Assembly: GCA_012519635.1 (NCBI GenBank)
Contig: JAAYPV010000053.1
Location: forward strand, 1 to 38,679
Length of the DNA: 38,679 nt
Origin: Clostridiales bacterium
GTDB lineage: Bacteria > Bacillota > Clostridia > Oscillospirales > Ruminococcaceae
Direction: 5' to 3'
The position numbers were made by a program, and so were the translations under genes. A model generated the notes under the pieces. The model searched no databases. It was not told the origin of the DNA and saw only the letters and a list, made by a program, of their open reading frames with translations. The stretch's first letter is position 1, and each line of letters opens with the position of its first letter. This document shows, piece after piece, positions 8,348 to 15,877 of the stretch.

Positions 8348-8387
8348 ATAATTAGAAAAATTTAATTAGCTGTATGGTAAAATCTAT

Positions 8388-8416
8388 TTGCATTTTAATC
8401 GTGACAATAGTATAAT
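8388..8416 (+). promoter_or_regulatory. Promoter for recD2-comF-mreB
   Basis: TTGCAT (8388-8393), a 17-bp spacer, then TATAAT (8411-8416). Transcription would start near 8423. That leaves a leader of about 25 nt before the ribosome site at 8435-8441 and constrains where recD2 translation can begin. Confidence 0.75.
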
Positions 8417-8447
8417 ATAAGTAATTGTATTTCTGGGAGGGAGTATA

Positions 8448-10661
8448 CTGGAGGATATTACAATAAAAGTCGAAGGTACGGTTGAAAATGTGCTGTTTAG
8501 GAATGAAAACAATGGTTATATAGTTCTGGAAATAGATTCGCATGGTGAGCTGATAACTGTTGTAGGAACACTTGGTGACATTGATGAAGGCGAACAGCTA
8601 AGCCTTATTGGTAAATATGTTACGCATACAAAGTTTGGTGTTCAGTTTCAGGCAGAATATTGCGACCGAAAGCTTCCAAATACAGCAGTAAATATACAGA
8701 AATATCTTTCGTCGGGTGCAATAAAAGGAATTGGACCTTCGCTTGCCAAAAAGATTGTAGATGAGTTTGGGGAACAGACGCTTGAGGTAATGGAAAATGA
8801 GCCTATGAAGCTTTTGCGGATTAAAGGCATTTCCCCTAAAAAGTGTGAGTCAATAGCAGCAGAGGTTAAGAAAATATTTAATTTAAGAATACTGATGACT
8901 TACCTATCTGGTTATGGAATAAGGGCGAAATATGCAATGAAGGCATTCCAGAAATGGGGTTTGGATAGTATGGATCTGATTCAGAATAATCCATATATAT
9001 TGTGTGAACCCAGTGTCGGTTTAGAATTTAAGAAGGTTGAGGCTATAGCGAAGGATTTGCGAATATCAGCTTGCTCTCCAAAAAGAATTTGTGCAGGTAT
9101 AGTTGATATTTTAACGCAGAATGCAGATGTTGGGCATACCTGTTTGCCTCTTGACAAGCTGCAGCCTTTGGCATGCAGGTATTTGGGTATTGGTGAAAAG
9201 GATTTTTATACTACATATAATGAAGCACTTGAGGAAGAAATAATATACGAATATAAGAAAAATGGCCGTGAGTTTGTGTATCTTAAGGATTATTATCTTG
9301 CGGAGTCATATATAGCTGGCAGGCTATCTGTTTTAGAGGCTTTTTGTCAGAAGAATATTGATGATTATGATAATCTGATTCAAATAGAGGAAGAGGAAAA
9401 TAATATTAGGTATGAGAAGCTTCAAAAGGAGGCTATTTCTGCAGCGTTATCAAAGGGGCTAGTGATATTAACTGGTGGTCCGGGAACAGGTAAAACCACA
9501 ACATTGAATGCGATTATATCACTTTATCAGAAGCAGGGACATACTGTAATGATAGCTGCACCAACAGGTCGTGCGGCAAAAAGAATTTCTGATTTGACGG
9601 GATATGATGCTAAAACAATTCACAGACTGCTTGAGGTGGAGTTTGATAATTCGGGCAAGCTAAAGTTTAAACATAATGAAAGCAATCCACTTAATTGTGA
9701 TGTTTTGGTTATTGATGAGATGTCAATGGTTGATGTTTTGCTGTTTGAGTCTGTATTAAGAGCGTTGAAGCTAAATTGCAAAATTATAATGGTGGGAGAT
9801 AGTGACCAGCTTCCACCAGTTGGTGCTGGAAATATTCTTAAGGATTTAATTGATAGCAATCAGCTTACGGTGATAAAGCTTAAGGAAATATTCAGACAGG
9901 CTCAAAAAAGCTGTATTGTTACAAATGCCCATAAAATTGTAAATGGAATCAACCCTGATTTGTCACAGAAAAATAATGATTTCTTTTTTTTTCAGAGGCT
10001 TGAAAGTGATGAAGCGTTAAAAATGGTGTTAGACTTATGTAAAAACCGACTTCCAAGAGCATATGGATATTCACCAATTGATGATATACAGGTGCTTTGC
10101 CCATCAAGAAAGGGTACTTTAGGTGTAGTTGAGGTTAACAAGGCGTTACAGGAAGTGCTTAATCCTAAAATGGTACATAAAAGAGAAATCAGGTCTTTTG
10201 TTTACACCTTTCGTGAGGGTGATAAGGTAATGCAGACTAGAAATAACTATGATATAGTCTGGACTAAGGATGGCGAAGAGGGTGCAGGCATATTCAATGG
10301 AGATATAGGTAGGATTTTAAATATTAATAAGCAGAATCTTGAGGTTGTAATTGACTTTGACGGCAGGATAACAAGCTATGATTTTGAGATGCTTGAGCAG
10401 TTGGAATTAGCCTATGCAATTACTGTGCATAAAAGTCAAGGTAGTGAATTTGAGGTTGTAATAATGCCTGTTTTAGGCGGCTTTGAAAAGCTATATTACA
10501 GGAATTTGCTGTATACTGCAGTAACAAGAGCAAAAAAGCTCATGATACTTATAGGCTCACAGAATAAGATATTTCAGATGGTGGGAAATAACCGTAAAAC
10601 ATTTAGGTATTCATGTTTAAAGGCGATGTTGACAGATGAGATGGGAAAAAACTTTGATTAG
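8448..10661 (+). CDS. recD2: RecD2-type ATP-dependent 5'-3' DNA helicase
   Basis: This superfamily 1B helicase of the RecBC-independent RecD2 class acts in recombination and fork maintenance. An N-terminal OB-like region (GTVENVLFRNENNGY, an ordinary RecD2 start) is followed by helix-hairpin-helix modules (ISSGAIKGIGPS-like and RIKGISPKKCE). The motor then follows, with Walker A LTGGPGTGKTTT, Walker B VIDEMSMVD, EIFRQA, and the C-terminal VHKSQGSEF and YTAVTRAKK motifs. The frame is open from 8421, but there is no ATG, GTG or TTG before the GTG at 8490, which would cut into the conserved N terminus. A strong GGGAGGG at 8435-8441 sits 6 nt before CTG at 8448, so I place the start there (737 aa). 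The GTG at 8490 (723 aa) is the alternative. Its 3' end overlaps comF. Confidence 0.93.
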   Translation: MEDITIKVEGTVENVLFRNENNGYIVLEIDSHGELITVVGTLGDIDEGEQLSLIGKYVTHTKFGVQFQAEYCDRKLPNTAVNIQKYLSSGAIKGIGPSLAKKIVDEFGEQTLEVMENEPMKLLRIKGISPKKCESIAAEVKKIFNLRILMTYLSGYGIRAKYAMKAFQKWGLDSMDLIQNNPYILCEPSVGLEFKKVEAIAKDLRISACSPKRICAGIVDILTQNADVGHTCLPLDKLQPLACRYLGIGEKDFYTTYNEALEEEIIYEYKKNGREFVYLKDYYLAESYIAGRLSVLEAFCQKNIDDYDNLIQIEEEENNIRYEKLQKEAISAALSKGLVILTGGPGTGKTTTLNAIISLYQKQGHTVMIAAPTGRAAKRISDLTGYDAKTIHRLLEVEFDNSGKLKFKHNESNPLNCDVLVIDEMSMVDVLLFESVLRALKLNCKIIMVGDSDQLPPVGAGNILKDLIDSNQLTVIKLKEIFRQAQKSCIVTNAHKIVNGINPDLSQKNNDFFFFQRLESDEALKMVLDLCKNRLPRAYGYSPIDDIQVLCPSRKGTLGVVEVNKALQEVLNPKMVHKREIRSFVYTFREGDKVMQTRNNYDIVWTKDGEEGAGIFNGDIGRILNINKQNLEVVIDFDGRITSYDFEMLEQLELAYAITVHKSQGSEFEVVIMPVLGGFEKLYYRNLLYTAVTRAKKLMILIGSQNKIFQMVGNNRKTFRYSCLKAMLTDEMGKNFD

Positions 10662-11334
10662 TAGATTTATTTTGGATTTATTTTATCCGAATCGTTGTCC
10701 ATGCTGTGATTGTTTTATAAACTGGAAAGATAATTTATGTGAATACTGTATGGACAAGCTGGAGATAATTAATCAGGAAATTTGCTCAAAATGTGGTAAG
10801 ATTCCTTGCGTTTGTGATAATGGAATAAGCTTTGATAAGGTTTATGCCTGTTATTATTATGCTGAAACTGCCGCTGAGGGTATTATTTCACTTAAAAAGG
10901 GAAATAATTTAAACTATGGAAATCATATTGGTGAGCAGCTGGCGAGGCTATTGAAGGAAAATGAGGATTTACTTAAACTGGATTTAGTTGTGCCTGTACC
11001 AATGTCTAAGAAAAAAATACGACAACGCGGCTATAATCAGGCAGAGGTAATCGCTAGAATTATTTCCGACAAAACAGGAATACCCTATAGTAATAAAATA
11101 TTAACCAGAAAGCATACAGATATTGAGCAACACTCATTGAGTGCTGAGGATAGGAAAATGAATATTTCACAATATGATATAAATGAGGTTGATTTGTCGG
11201 ATATGAGAATATTACTCTGTGATGATGTGCTTACAACGGGCAGCACAGCAAAGAGATGTAGCGATTTGCTGAAAGCAAGGGGTGCTAAGACGGTTATAGT
11301 TCTGGTGGGGACAACAACAAAACTAAAGATTTAA
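10636..11334 (+). CDS. comF: ComF-family phosphoribosyltransferase
   Basis: This 232-aa protein of the ComF/GntX family is linked to DNA uptake and DNA metabolism in Firmicutes. The N terminus carries the expected zinc-ribbon cysteines (CPCC, CEYC, then CSKCG and CVC), and the C-terminal half is a phosphoribosyltransferase fold with the PRPP-binding motif LLCDDVLTTGST. The VPVPMSKKKIRQRGYNQAE segment is highly characteristic. It overlaps the end of recD2. The ATG at 10636 gives a 26-nt overlap. A TTG at 10654 would give 8 nt and a start (LISRFILDLFYP) closer to usual ComF proteins, so the start is uncertain. Pairing with recD2 suggests a shared DNA-processing context. Confidence 0.92.
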   Translation: MRWEKTLISRFILDLFYPNRCPCCDCFINWKDNLCEYCMDKLEIINQEICSKCGKIPCVCDNGISFDKVYACYYYAETAAEGIISLKKGNNLNYGNHIGEQLARLLKENEDLLKLDLVVPVPMSKKKIRQRGYNQAEVIARIISDKTGIPYSNKILTRKHTDIEQHSLSAEDRKMNISQYDINEVDLSDMRILLCDDVLTTGSTAKRCSDLLKARGAKTVIVLVGTTTKLKI

Positions 11335-11358
11335 AACAGACAGGAGAAACAGATAGAT

Positions 11359-12378
11359 ATGGCTAATATGGATATTGGTATTGATTTAGGAACTGCTAAT
11401 ATTGTTATGACTATGGGAAGAAAAGGAGTTGTATTGACAGAGCCATCAGTCGTAGCTTTTAATAAAAAGAAAAAAAGAGTTTTAGCGGTGGGTAATGATG
11501 CGTATAGAATGATTGGCAGAACGCCTGAATACATTGTGGCGATAAGACCATTGTCAGATGGAATTATATCTGATGAGGAAATGACACAGTGCATGATAAG
11601 AGAGTTTATCTTAAAGGTTAGTGGCAGACAATTGGTTAAGCCAAGAATTATCATATGTGTGCCATCACTTATAACAGAGGTTGAAAACAGAGCTGTTGTT
11701 GAGGCTGCTTTAAGTGCTGGCTCAAGAAAGGTATATCTAATTAAAGAGCCTATTGCAGCTTTAATCGGCGCAGGAGTTGATATATCCAAAGCCAAAGGTA
11801 ATATGGTTGTGGATATTGGTGGTGGAACTGTTGATGTAGCTGTAATCTCACTTAGTGGAATTGTAACATCAAATTCTTTGAAGGGTGCAGGAAACAAAAT
11901 TGACCAAGCTATCATAAAATATATTATGACTAGATATAAGGTCTTAATTGGTGAAAAGACTGCTGAAATTACTAAAAAGGAATTAACAAATTTAGATGAT
12001 CCAAATCCTAAAAACACTATGATTATCAAGGGTAGGAGCTTAATCAGCGGTATGCCTGTTCAGCTTGAGATAAGTGAAGTTGATATCTACAACGCAATTG
12101 AGGAGACAATATATTCTATTATTGACGCTGTAAAGGATGTGTTGGAACAAACACCTCCTGAACTAGTAGGGGATATTTATGATAATGGTATAATCTTAAC
12201 AGGTGGCGGAGCATTGCTTGGGGGCTTGGCAAAGCTGATGTTCAGAAAGCTTGGTGTCAGGTCAATTGTGGCAGACGACCCGATTTCCTGTGTCGCAAGA
12301 GGAACGGGTATGGCTTTCAAGAGCCTTGATTCTTTACTTGATGGTTTTGAATATGTGTCACAATATAAATACAGATGA
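11359..12378 (+). CDS. MreB/Mbl-family actin-like cell-shape protein
   Basis: This 339-aa bacterial actin forms membrane-associated filaments that direct elongasome cell-wall synthesis. Nucleotide-binding signatures are intact: the phosphate-1 motif DIGIDLGTANI at the N terminus, the phosphate-2 motif VVDIGGGTVDVAVIS (about 149-163), the connector KEPIAALIGAG (about 133-143) and the adenosine motif GIILTGGGALLGG (about 274-286). It is not followed by mreC or mreD, so it is more likely a stand-alone paralogue of the Mbl/MreBH kind than the founding mreB of an mreBCD operon, which is why I give no symbol. It lies 24 nt after comF and is followed by a strong terminator, ending this operon. Confidence 0.92.
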   Translation: MANMDIGIDLGTANIVMTMGRKGVVLTEPSVVAFNKKKKRVLAVGNDAYRMIGRTPEYIVAIRPLSDGIISDEEMTQCMIREFILKVSGRQLVKPRIIICVPSLITEVENRAVVEAALSAGSRKVYLIKEPIAALIGAGVDISKAKGNMVVDIGGGTVDVAVISLSGIVTSNSLKGAGNKIDQAIIKYIMTRYKVLIGEKTAEITKKELTNLDDPNPKNTMIIKGRSLISGMPVQLEISEVDIYNAIEETIYSIIDAVKDVLEQTPPELVGDIYDNGIILTGGGALLGGLAKLMFRKLGVRSIVADDPISCVARGTGMAFKSLDSLLDGFEYVSQYKYR

Positions 12379-12412
12379 GCTTTACATTACGATTAATTAA
12401 TAAAAATCTAAG

Positions 12413-12455
12413 AAATAAGTTGGTGAATTAAAATTAATACATCAACTTATTTTTA
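12413..12455 (+). terminator. Terminator ending the recD2-comF-mreB operon
   Basis: A 13-bp stem, AAATAAGTTGGTG (12413-12425) with CATCAACTTATTT (12440-12452), has one G-T wobble and a 14-nt loop. It runs into T residues. Confidence 0.8.
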
Positions 12456-12547
12456 GTATACTGGATTTTATATAAAAAAGGTATAGATTATATACTAATT
12501 AATAAACTATTAAATTTGTAAACTTTTATAATAATTGCATAAAAACA

Positions 12548-12576
12548 TTGACGGATAGAAGTTGTAGAAGTATAAT
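12548..12576 (+). promoter_or_regulatory. Promoter for the transglutaminase-dockerin gene
   Basis: TTGACG (12548-12553), exactly 17 bp, then TATAAT (12571-12576). It is one of the best promoters in the window, with a short leader of about 25 nt, consistent with good basal expression. Confidence 0.82.
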
Positions 12577-12606
12577 TTATACAAAGGAGTAAAGGGGTGA
12601 TTGTTT

Positions 12607-14172
12607 ATGATTGTTAATAGAAAAAAGGTTCTAAGCTTGTTTATTGCATTTGTATTTACAATAATTATGGCATCACCAGCATATGTAAACGCCTTAGATG
12701 AAGATGTTTTAGATGTAGAAACACATTATGTGAGTTTAATTCAAGAGGGTGCAACTAATCAGTATGTTTCGTTTTCTTATGCTAAAACATACGATGCTGG
12801 AATATTTAAAACACCTACACTTGAAGAGGCAATGTATAATGCTTTTTTAAATGTAGAGCCTACGGTTAATGTTTCAAGATACAAGGCTACGCAAGACGAA
12901 GTTATGGAAGTGTTTAGGCAAATCATTAATAAAAGCCCAGAATTATTTTATGTTGATAACAAAATCATGAATTATTATAATGCTTTAACAGGCTATGTGG
13001 CTGTTACATATTTATATTATAATTATACATATGATGAAATAGTTGAAATGAGGCAAATGTTTGAAGAAGAGGTAGATTATATTATTAGTACGCTTGATGA
13101 AAATATGAGTGACTTAGAGAAGGCGTTAGCTGTTCATGAGTATTTCTTGGTTCATTTTTCATATGATTATACCTATTCCATTTACAATGCCTACGACTTG
13201 TTAATAAATAAGACAGGAGTTTGTCAGGCTTATGCATTAGCATATAAATATGTTTTAAATAAATTGGGTATCGAATGTTGGATAGTGACAAGTGATACGG
13301 TAAATCATGCATGGAATATAGTCAAAATTGATGGTAAGTATTATCATGTAGATGCTACATGGAATGATGATTACAGAACACTCGGAAAGGCTTCTCATGG
13401 GAACTTTTTAAAGAGTGAAGATGCAATTGTAGAGCTTGGGCATGTAGATATTAACGAATTCTATGTTGCTGATGATAAAACTTACGATGATTATTTCTGG
13501 ATTTATGTAACAAACGCTCTTACATACCTTAACGGAAAATGGTATTATATAAGCAATAGCGGTAACTTAACAAGCTATGATTTTGCAACAGGAAAAAAGG
13601 AATCCGTTTACAAACCTAAAATACATAAGTACTCATATGAGATTTACAGTAATGTTATAGCATATAACGGAAGGCTGCTATACAATAGCGATAACACAAT
13701 TTATACTGTGAATGCAGATGGATCAGAAGAAACTCCGATTTACACATTGTCTGAGGATGAAACAAGGCGTATTTTTGGAATTGCGATTTATAAAGAAAAT
13801 TTGGTGTTCACATTAAAATATACAGGAGACGATGAGGACGATTTGCAGTACATACCATTGAGTCAATTGTTAATAGACGAACCGACAGAACCAACAGCAA
13901 CAACCACTGTAACAGAAGAGCCAATAGAAACCACAACTACTGAAATAACGGAAGAAACCACAACTACTGAAATAATAGAAGATCCAATAGTCTTGGGGGA
14001 TTTAGATGGTGATGGTACTGTTACAATTATTGATGTGGTAATTCTTATAAAGGTTTTACAAGGCAATTATAATTTGCCTGAGGATTTAGCAGTTAATGCT
14101 GATATTGCTGAGGATGGAAAAATCAATATTTATGATTTAGTCGAAATTAAGCAGCTGCTATATGATAATTAG
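12607..14172 (+). CDS. Secreted transglutaminase-like protein with C-terminal type I dockerin
   Basis: This is an extracellular protein of about 521 aa. A signal peptide (basic MIVNRKK, a hydrophobic core, then SPAYVNA) leads to a transglutaminase/protease-like fold with the catalytic triad visible: Cys in TGVCQAYA (about C206), His in NHAWNI (about H234) and Asp in YHVDATWND (about D249). A Tyr-rich beta region (about 290-410) and a Thr/Glu linker follow. The C-terminal 60 residues form a type I dockerin with two calcium-binding loops (GDLDGDGTVTIIDVV and NADIAEDGKINIYDL), so the protein should dock onto a cohesin scaffold. The promoter, ribosome site and terminator are its own. The ATG at 12607 is better spaced from AAAGGGG than the in-frame TTG at 12601. 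The substrate is unknown. It could be a peptidase rather than a crosslinker. Confidence 0.88.
   Translation: MIVNRKKVLSLFIAFVFTIIMASPAYVNALDEDVLDVETHYVSLIQEGATNQYVSFSYAKTYDAGIFKTPTLEEAMYNAFLNVEPTVNVSRYKATQDEVMEVFRQIINKSPELFYVDNKIMNYYNALTGYVAVTYLYYNYTYDEIVEMRQMFEEEVDYIISTLDENMSDLEKALAVHEYFLVHFSYDYTYSIYNAYDLLINKTGVCQAYALAYKYVLNKLGIECWIVTSDTVNHAWNIVKIDGKYYHVDATWNDDYRTLGKASHGNFLKSEDAIVELGHVDINEFYVADDKTYDDYFWIYVTNALTYLNGKWYYISNSGNLTSYDFATGKKESVYKPKIHKYSYEIYSNVIAYNGRLLYNSDNTIYTVNADGSEETPIYTLSEDETRRIFGIAIYKENLVFTLKYTGDDEDDLQYIPLSQLLIDEPTEPTATTTVTEEPIETTTTEITEETTTTEIIEDPIVLGDLDGDGTVTIIDVVILIKVLQGNYNLPEDLAVNADIAEDGKINIYDLVEIKQLLYDN
13927..13974 (+). repeat. Tandem repeat in the Thr/Glu linker of the dockerin protein
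   Basis: A 21-bp unit (13927-13947) is repeated exactly at 13954-13974, giving a 27-bp period that encodes two ETTTTEI blocks. The exact DNA identity, including synonymous positions, suggests recent slippage duplication of the linker. Confidence 0.8.
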
Positions 14173-14184
14173 CTGTAATATATT

Positions 14185-14226
14185 TTAAGCCAGCAATGAT
14201 TATGTATGCTGGCTTAATTATTTTAT
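14185..14226 (+). terminator. Terminator after the dockerin protein gene
   Basis: An 11-bp perfect stem, TTAAGCCAGCA (14185-14195) with TGCTGGCTTAA (14207-14217), is followed by TTATTTTAT. Confidence 0.85.
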
Positions 14227-14244
14227 AATTTTAGGGACAAACCC

Positions 14245-14274
14245 TTGTCAAATCTATGTATAAAGTGATATAAT
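14245..14274 (+). promoter_or_regulatory. Promoter for the popT/DUF368 gene
   Basis: TTGTCA (14245-14250), an 18-bp spacer ending in TGA, then TATAAT (14269-14274), an extended -10 promoter. Confidence 0.75.
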
Positions 14275-14323
14275 AGAATAAAATTTTTTTAAAGCATAAA
14301 TAAGCAATTGATAGGGGATAATT

Positions 14324-15151
14324 ATGAAGTACAAAAATACAATACTAATATCATTAAAAGGCTTGCTTATAGGAGCCTCTATGCTGGTTCCGGGAGTAAG
14401 CGGTGGAACAATGGCAATAATTTTAGGTATATATGATGAATTAATTCATTCTGTAAATAATATTTTTAAGGATTTCAAGAAGAGTTTTTTATTTCTATTT
14501 AAATTCTGTGTAGGTGCAGGTATTGGTTTTTTATTATTTGCAAGATTGATCTCGGCTGCATTAGAAAAATATGAGTTGCCAGTAATGTATTTATTTATTG
14601 GTGCAATTTTGGGTGGTATACCACTTCTTTTAAAGCAAACAGGAATTAAAAAGAATGATGGGAAACAGATAACTTTTGGAGTAATTGCTGGTTTATTGGG
14701 ACTTGGTTTAGTGTTGGCACTTGAACAGTTGCCTGAAAGCTCATTTAAATTTGCTGCAAGCATCACTCCGAAATTTCTTATTATGCAAATAATTACCGGG
14801 TTTGTTATAGCTATTGCACTTGTGCTACCGGGAATAAGCACATCACATATGCTATTGGTTCTTGGTATGTATCCAGCATTTCTTTTAGCTCTTGAGCATC
14901 CGTTTGATCATATTTTATTTTTAGCATTTCTTGCTGTTAGCGTTGTAATAGGAGTATTTGTTATCACAAAGCCGCTTGAGATGGCTATGAAAAAATATCC
15001 CCAGCTAACATATTGTGCTATAATAGGCTTTGTAGCAGGCTCAGTTATAACCGTATTTCCTGGTTTCCCAACAGGCATTGAGATATTGGTGTGTGTAATA
15101 ACTCTTGCTGTAGGCTGTTTTACAATTAATCGAATTACAAGTATGGAGTAG
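14324..15151 (+). CDS. popT: DUF368 polytopic membrane protein, undecaprenyl-phosphate translocase (PopT family)
   Basis: This 275-aa integral membrane protein has about eight helices. The family hallmark is an internally repeated proline-glycine re-entrant motif: VPGVSGGTMAIILGIYDELI near the N terminus (about 21-40) and the matching LPGISTSHMLLVLGMYPAFL in the second half (about 167-186). DUF368 proteins have been shown to return undecaprenyl phosphate, the lipid carrier of peptidoglycan and teichoic-acid precursors, to the cytoplasmic face. The assignment rests on these motifs and on length. It has its own extended -10 promoter. It lies alone between two terminator-like structures, so it is probably monocistronic, with the ruv operon starting downstream. 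Confidence 0.88.
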   Translation: MKYKNTILISLKGLLIGASMLVPGVSGGTMAIILGIYDELIHSVNNIFKDFKKSFLFLFKFCVGAGIGFLLFARLISAALEKYELPVMYLFIGAILGGIPLLLKQTGIKKNDGKQITFGVIAGLLGLGLVLALEQLPESSFKFAASITPKFLIMQIITGFVIAIALVLPGISTSHMLLVLGMYPAFLLALEHPFDHILFLAFLAVSVVIGVFVITKPLEMAMKKYPQLTYCAIIGFVAGSVITVFPGFPTGIEILVCVITLAVGCFTINRITSME

Positions 15152-15184
15152 GATTTAATTGGACTTATTATGATATATTCTCTC

Positions 15185-15257
15185 ATAGCGAATGAGATTA
15201 CCTTTTATCAGTTTGTCTTATCAGCTTAACTGTAATACAGGTTATCGTATTCGCTAT
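15185..15257 (+). repeat. Long-loop inverted repeat between popT and ruvC
   Basis: An 18-nt arm, ATAGCGAATGAGATTACC (15185-15202), pairs with 15240-15257 at 15 of 18 positions across a 37-nt loop. The loop itself has short complementary pieces. A T/A-rich run follows. It may be an imperfect terminator for popT or a structured RNA. It lies upstream of the ruvC promoter and so is not in the ruvC leader. Confidence 0.5.
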
Positions 15258-15294
15258 TATTATTATAAAAGAAAAAGCAATTATCCAATTGTTG

Positions 15295-15324
15295 TTGAAA
15301 AATATATTGTAAATATGTTATAAT
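15295..15324 (+). promoter_or_regulatory. Promoter for the ruvC operon
   Basis: TTGAAA (15295-15300), an 18-bp spacer ending in TGT, then TATAAT (15319-15324), giving an extended -10. The leader to the ruvC TTG is about 45 nt. I see no LexA-type (SOS) box here, although this was judged by eye. Confidence 0.72.
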
Positions 15325-15374
15325 ATTACTTGATTAGTTTGGTTATTATATAAAATTTTTTTAGAGGTGTTTAA

Positions 15375-15872
15375 TTGAGGATAATTGGTATAGATCCAGG
15401 ATATGCCATAGTGGGATTTGGTATTGTGGATTATGATGGGAACAGGTTTACGCCCGTTGAGTATGGGGCAATTTTCACAGAAGCTGCTACTCCGTTTCAC
15501 CTAAGGTTGAAATCAATTTATAATGATATGGAATTTATTCTGGATAAGTTTAAGCCTGACCGTTTTGCAATTGAAAAATTGTATTTTACAACAAATCAGA
15601 AGACAGGTATTGATGTTTCTCAAGCAAGGGGTGTGCTTATTCTTTCAGCAGTTATAAGAGGTATACCTATTTTTGAATACACACCATTGCAGGTAAAGCA
15701 CGCAGTTGTTGGATACGGAAAAGCTGAAAAGAATCAGGTTATGGATATGACCAGGAGAATATTAAATTTGCAGCAGACACCAAAGCCTGATGATGCAGCA
15801 GATGCGTTGGCTGTTGCAATATGCGATGCTCATTGTTCGAATTCAAGCAGATTTAATTGTGGATGTAGGTGA
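15375..15872 (+). CDS. ruvC: Crossover junction endodeoxyribonuclease RuvC
   Basis: This 165-aa dimeric nuclease cuts Holliday junctions after RuvAB branch migration. The four catalytic acidic residues are visible: D7 in IGIDPGYA, E67 in AIEKLYF, and D140 and D143 in PDDAADALAVA. Length and motif spacing are normal. The start is a TTG at 15375, since the product begins MRIIGIDPG and no ATG is available. An AGAGGTG ribosome site supports it. The C terminus ends with a short Cys-containing tail (CSNSSRFNCGCR) that is outside the catalytic core. It heads the operon, and the LRR gene starts 6 nt downstream. Confidence 0.97.
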   Translation: MRIIGIDPGYAIVGFGIVDYDGNRFTPVEYGAIFTEAATPFHLRLKSIYNDMEFILDKFKPDRFAIEKLYFTTNQKTGIDVSQARGVLILSAVIRGIPIFEYTPLQVKHAVVGYGKAEKNQVMDMTRRILNLQQTPKPDDAADALAVAICDAHCSNSSRFNCGCR

Positions 15873-15877
15873 TATTA

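Noticed and set aside
11331-12029. Long minus-strand open frame opposite the mreB-family gene
   Set aside because: It is antisense to a fully conserved gene, has no ribosome site and its composition mirrors the sense codons.
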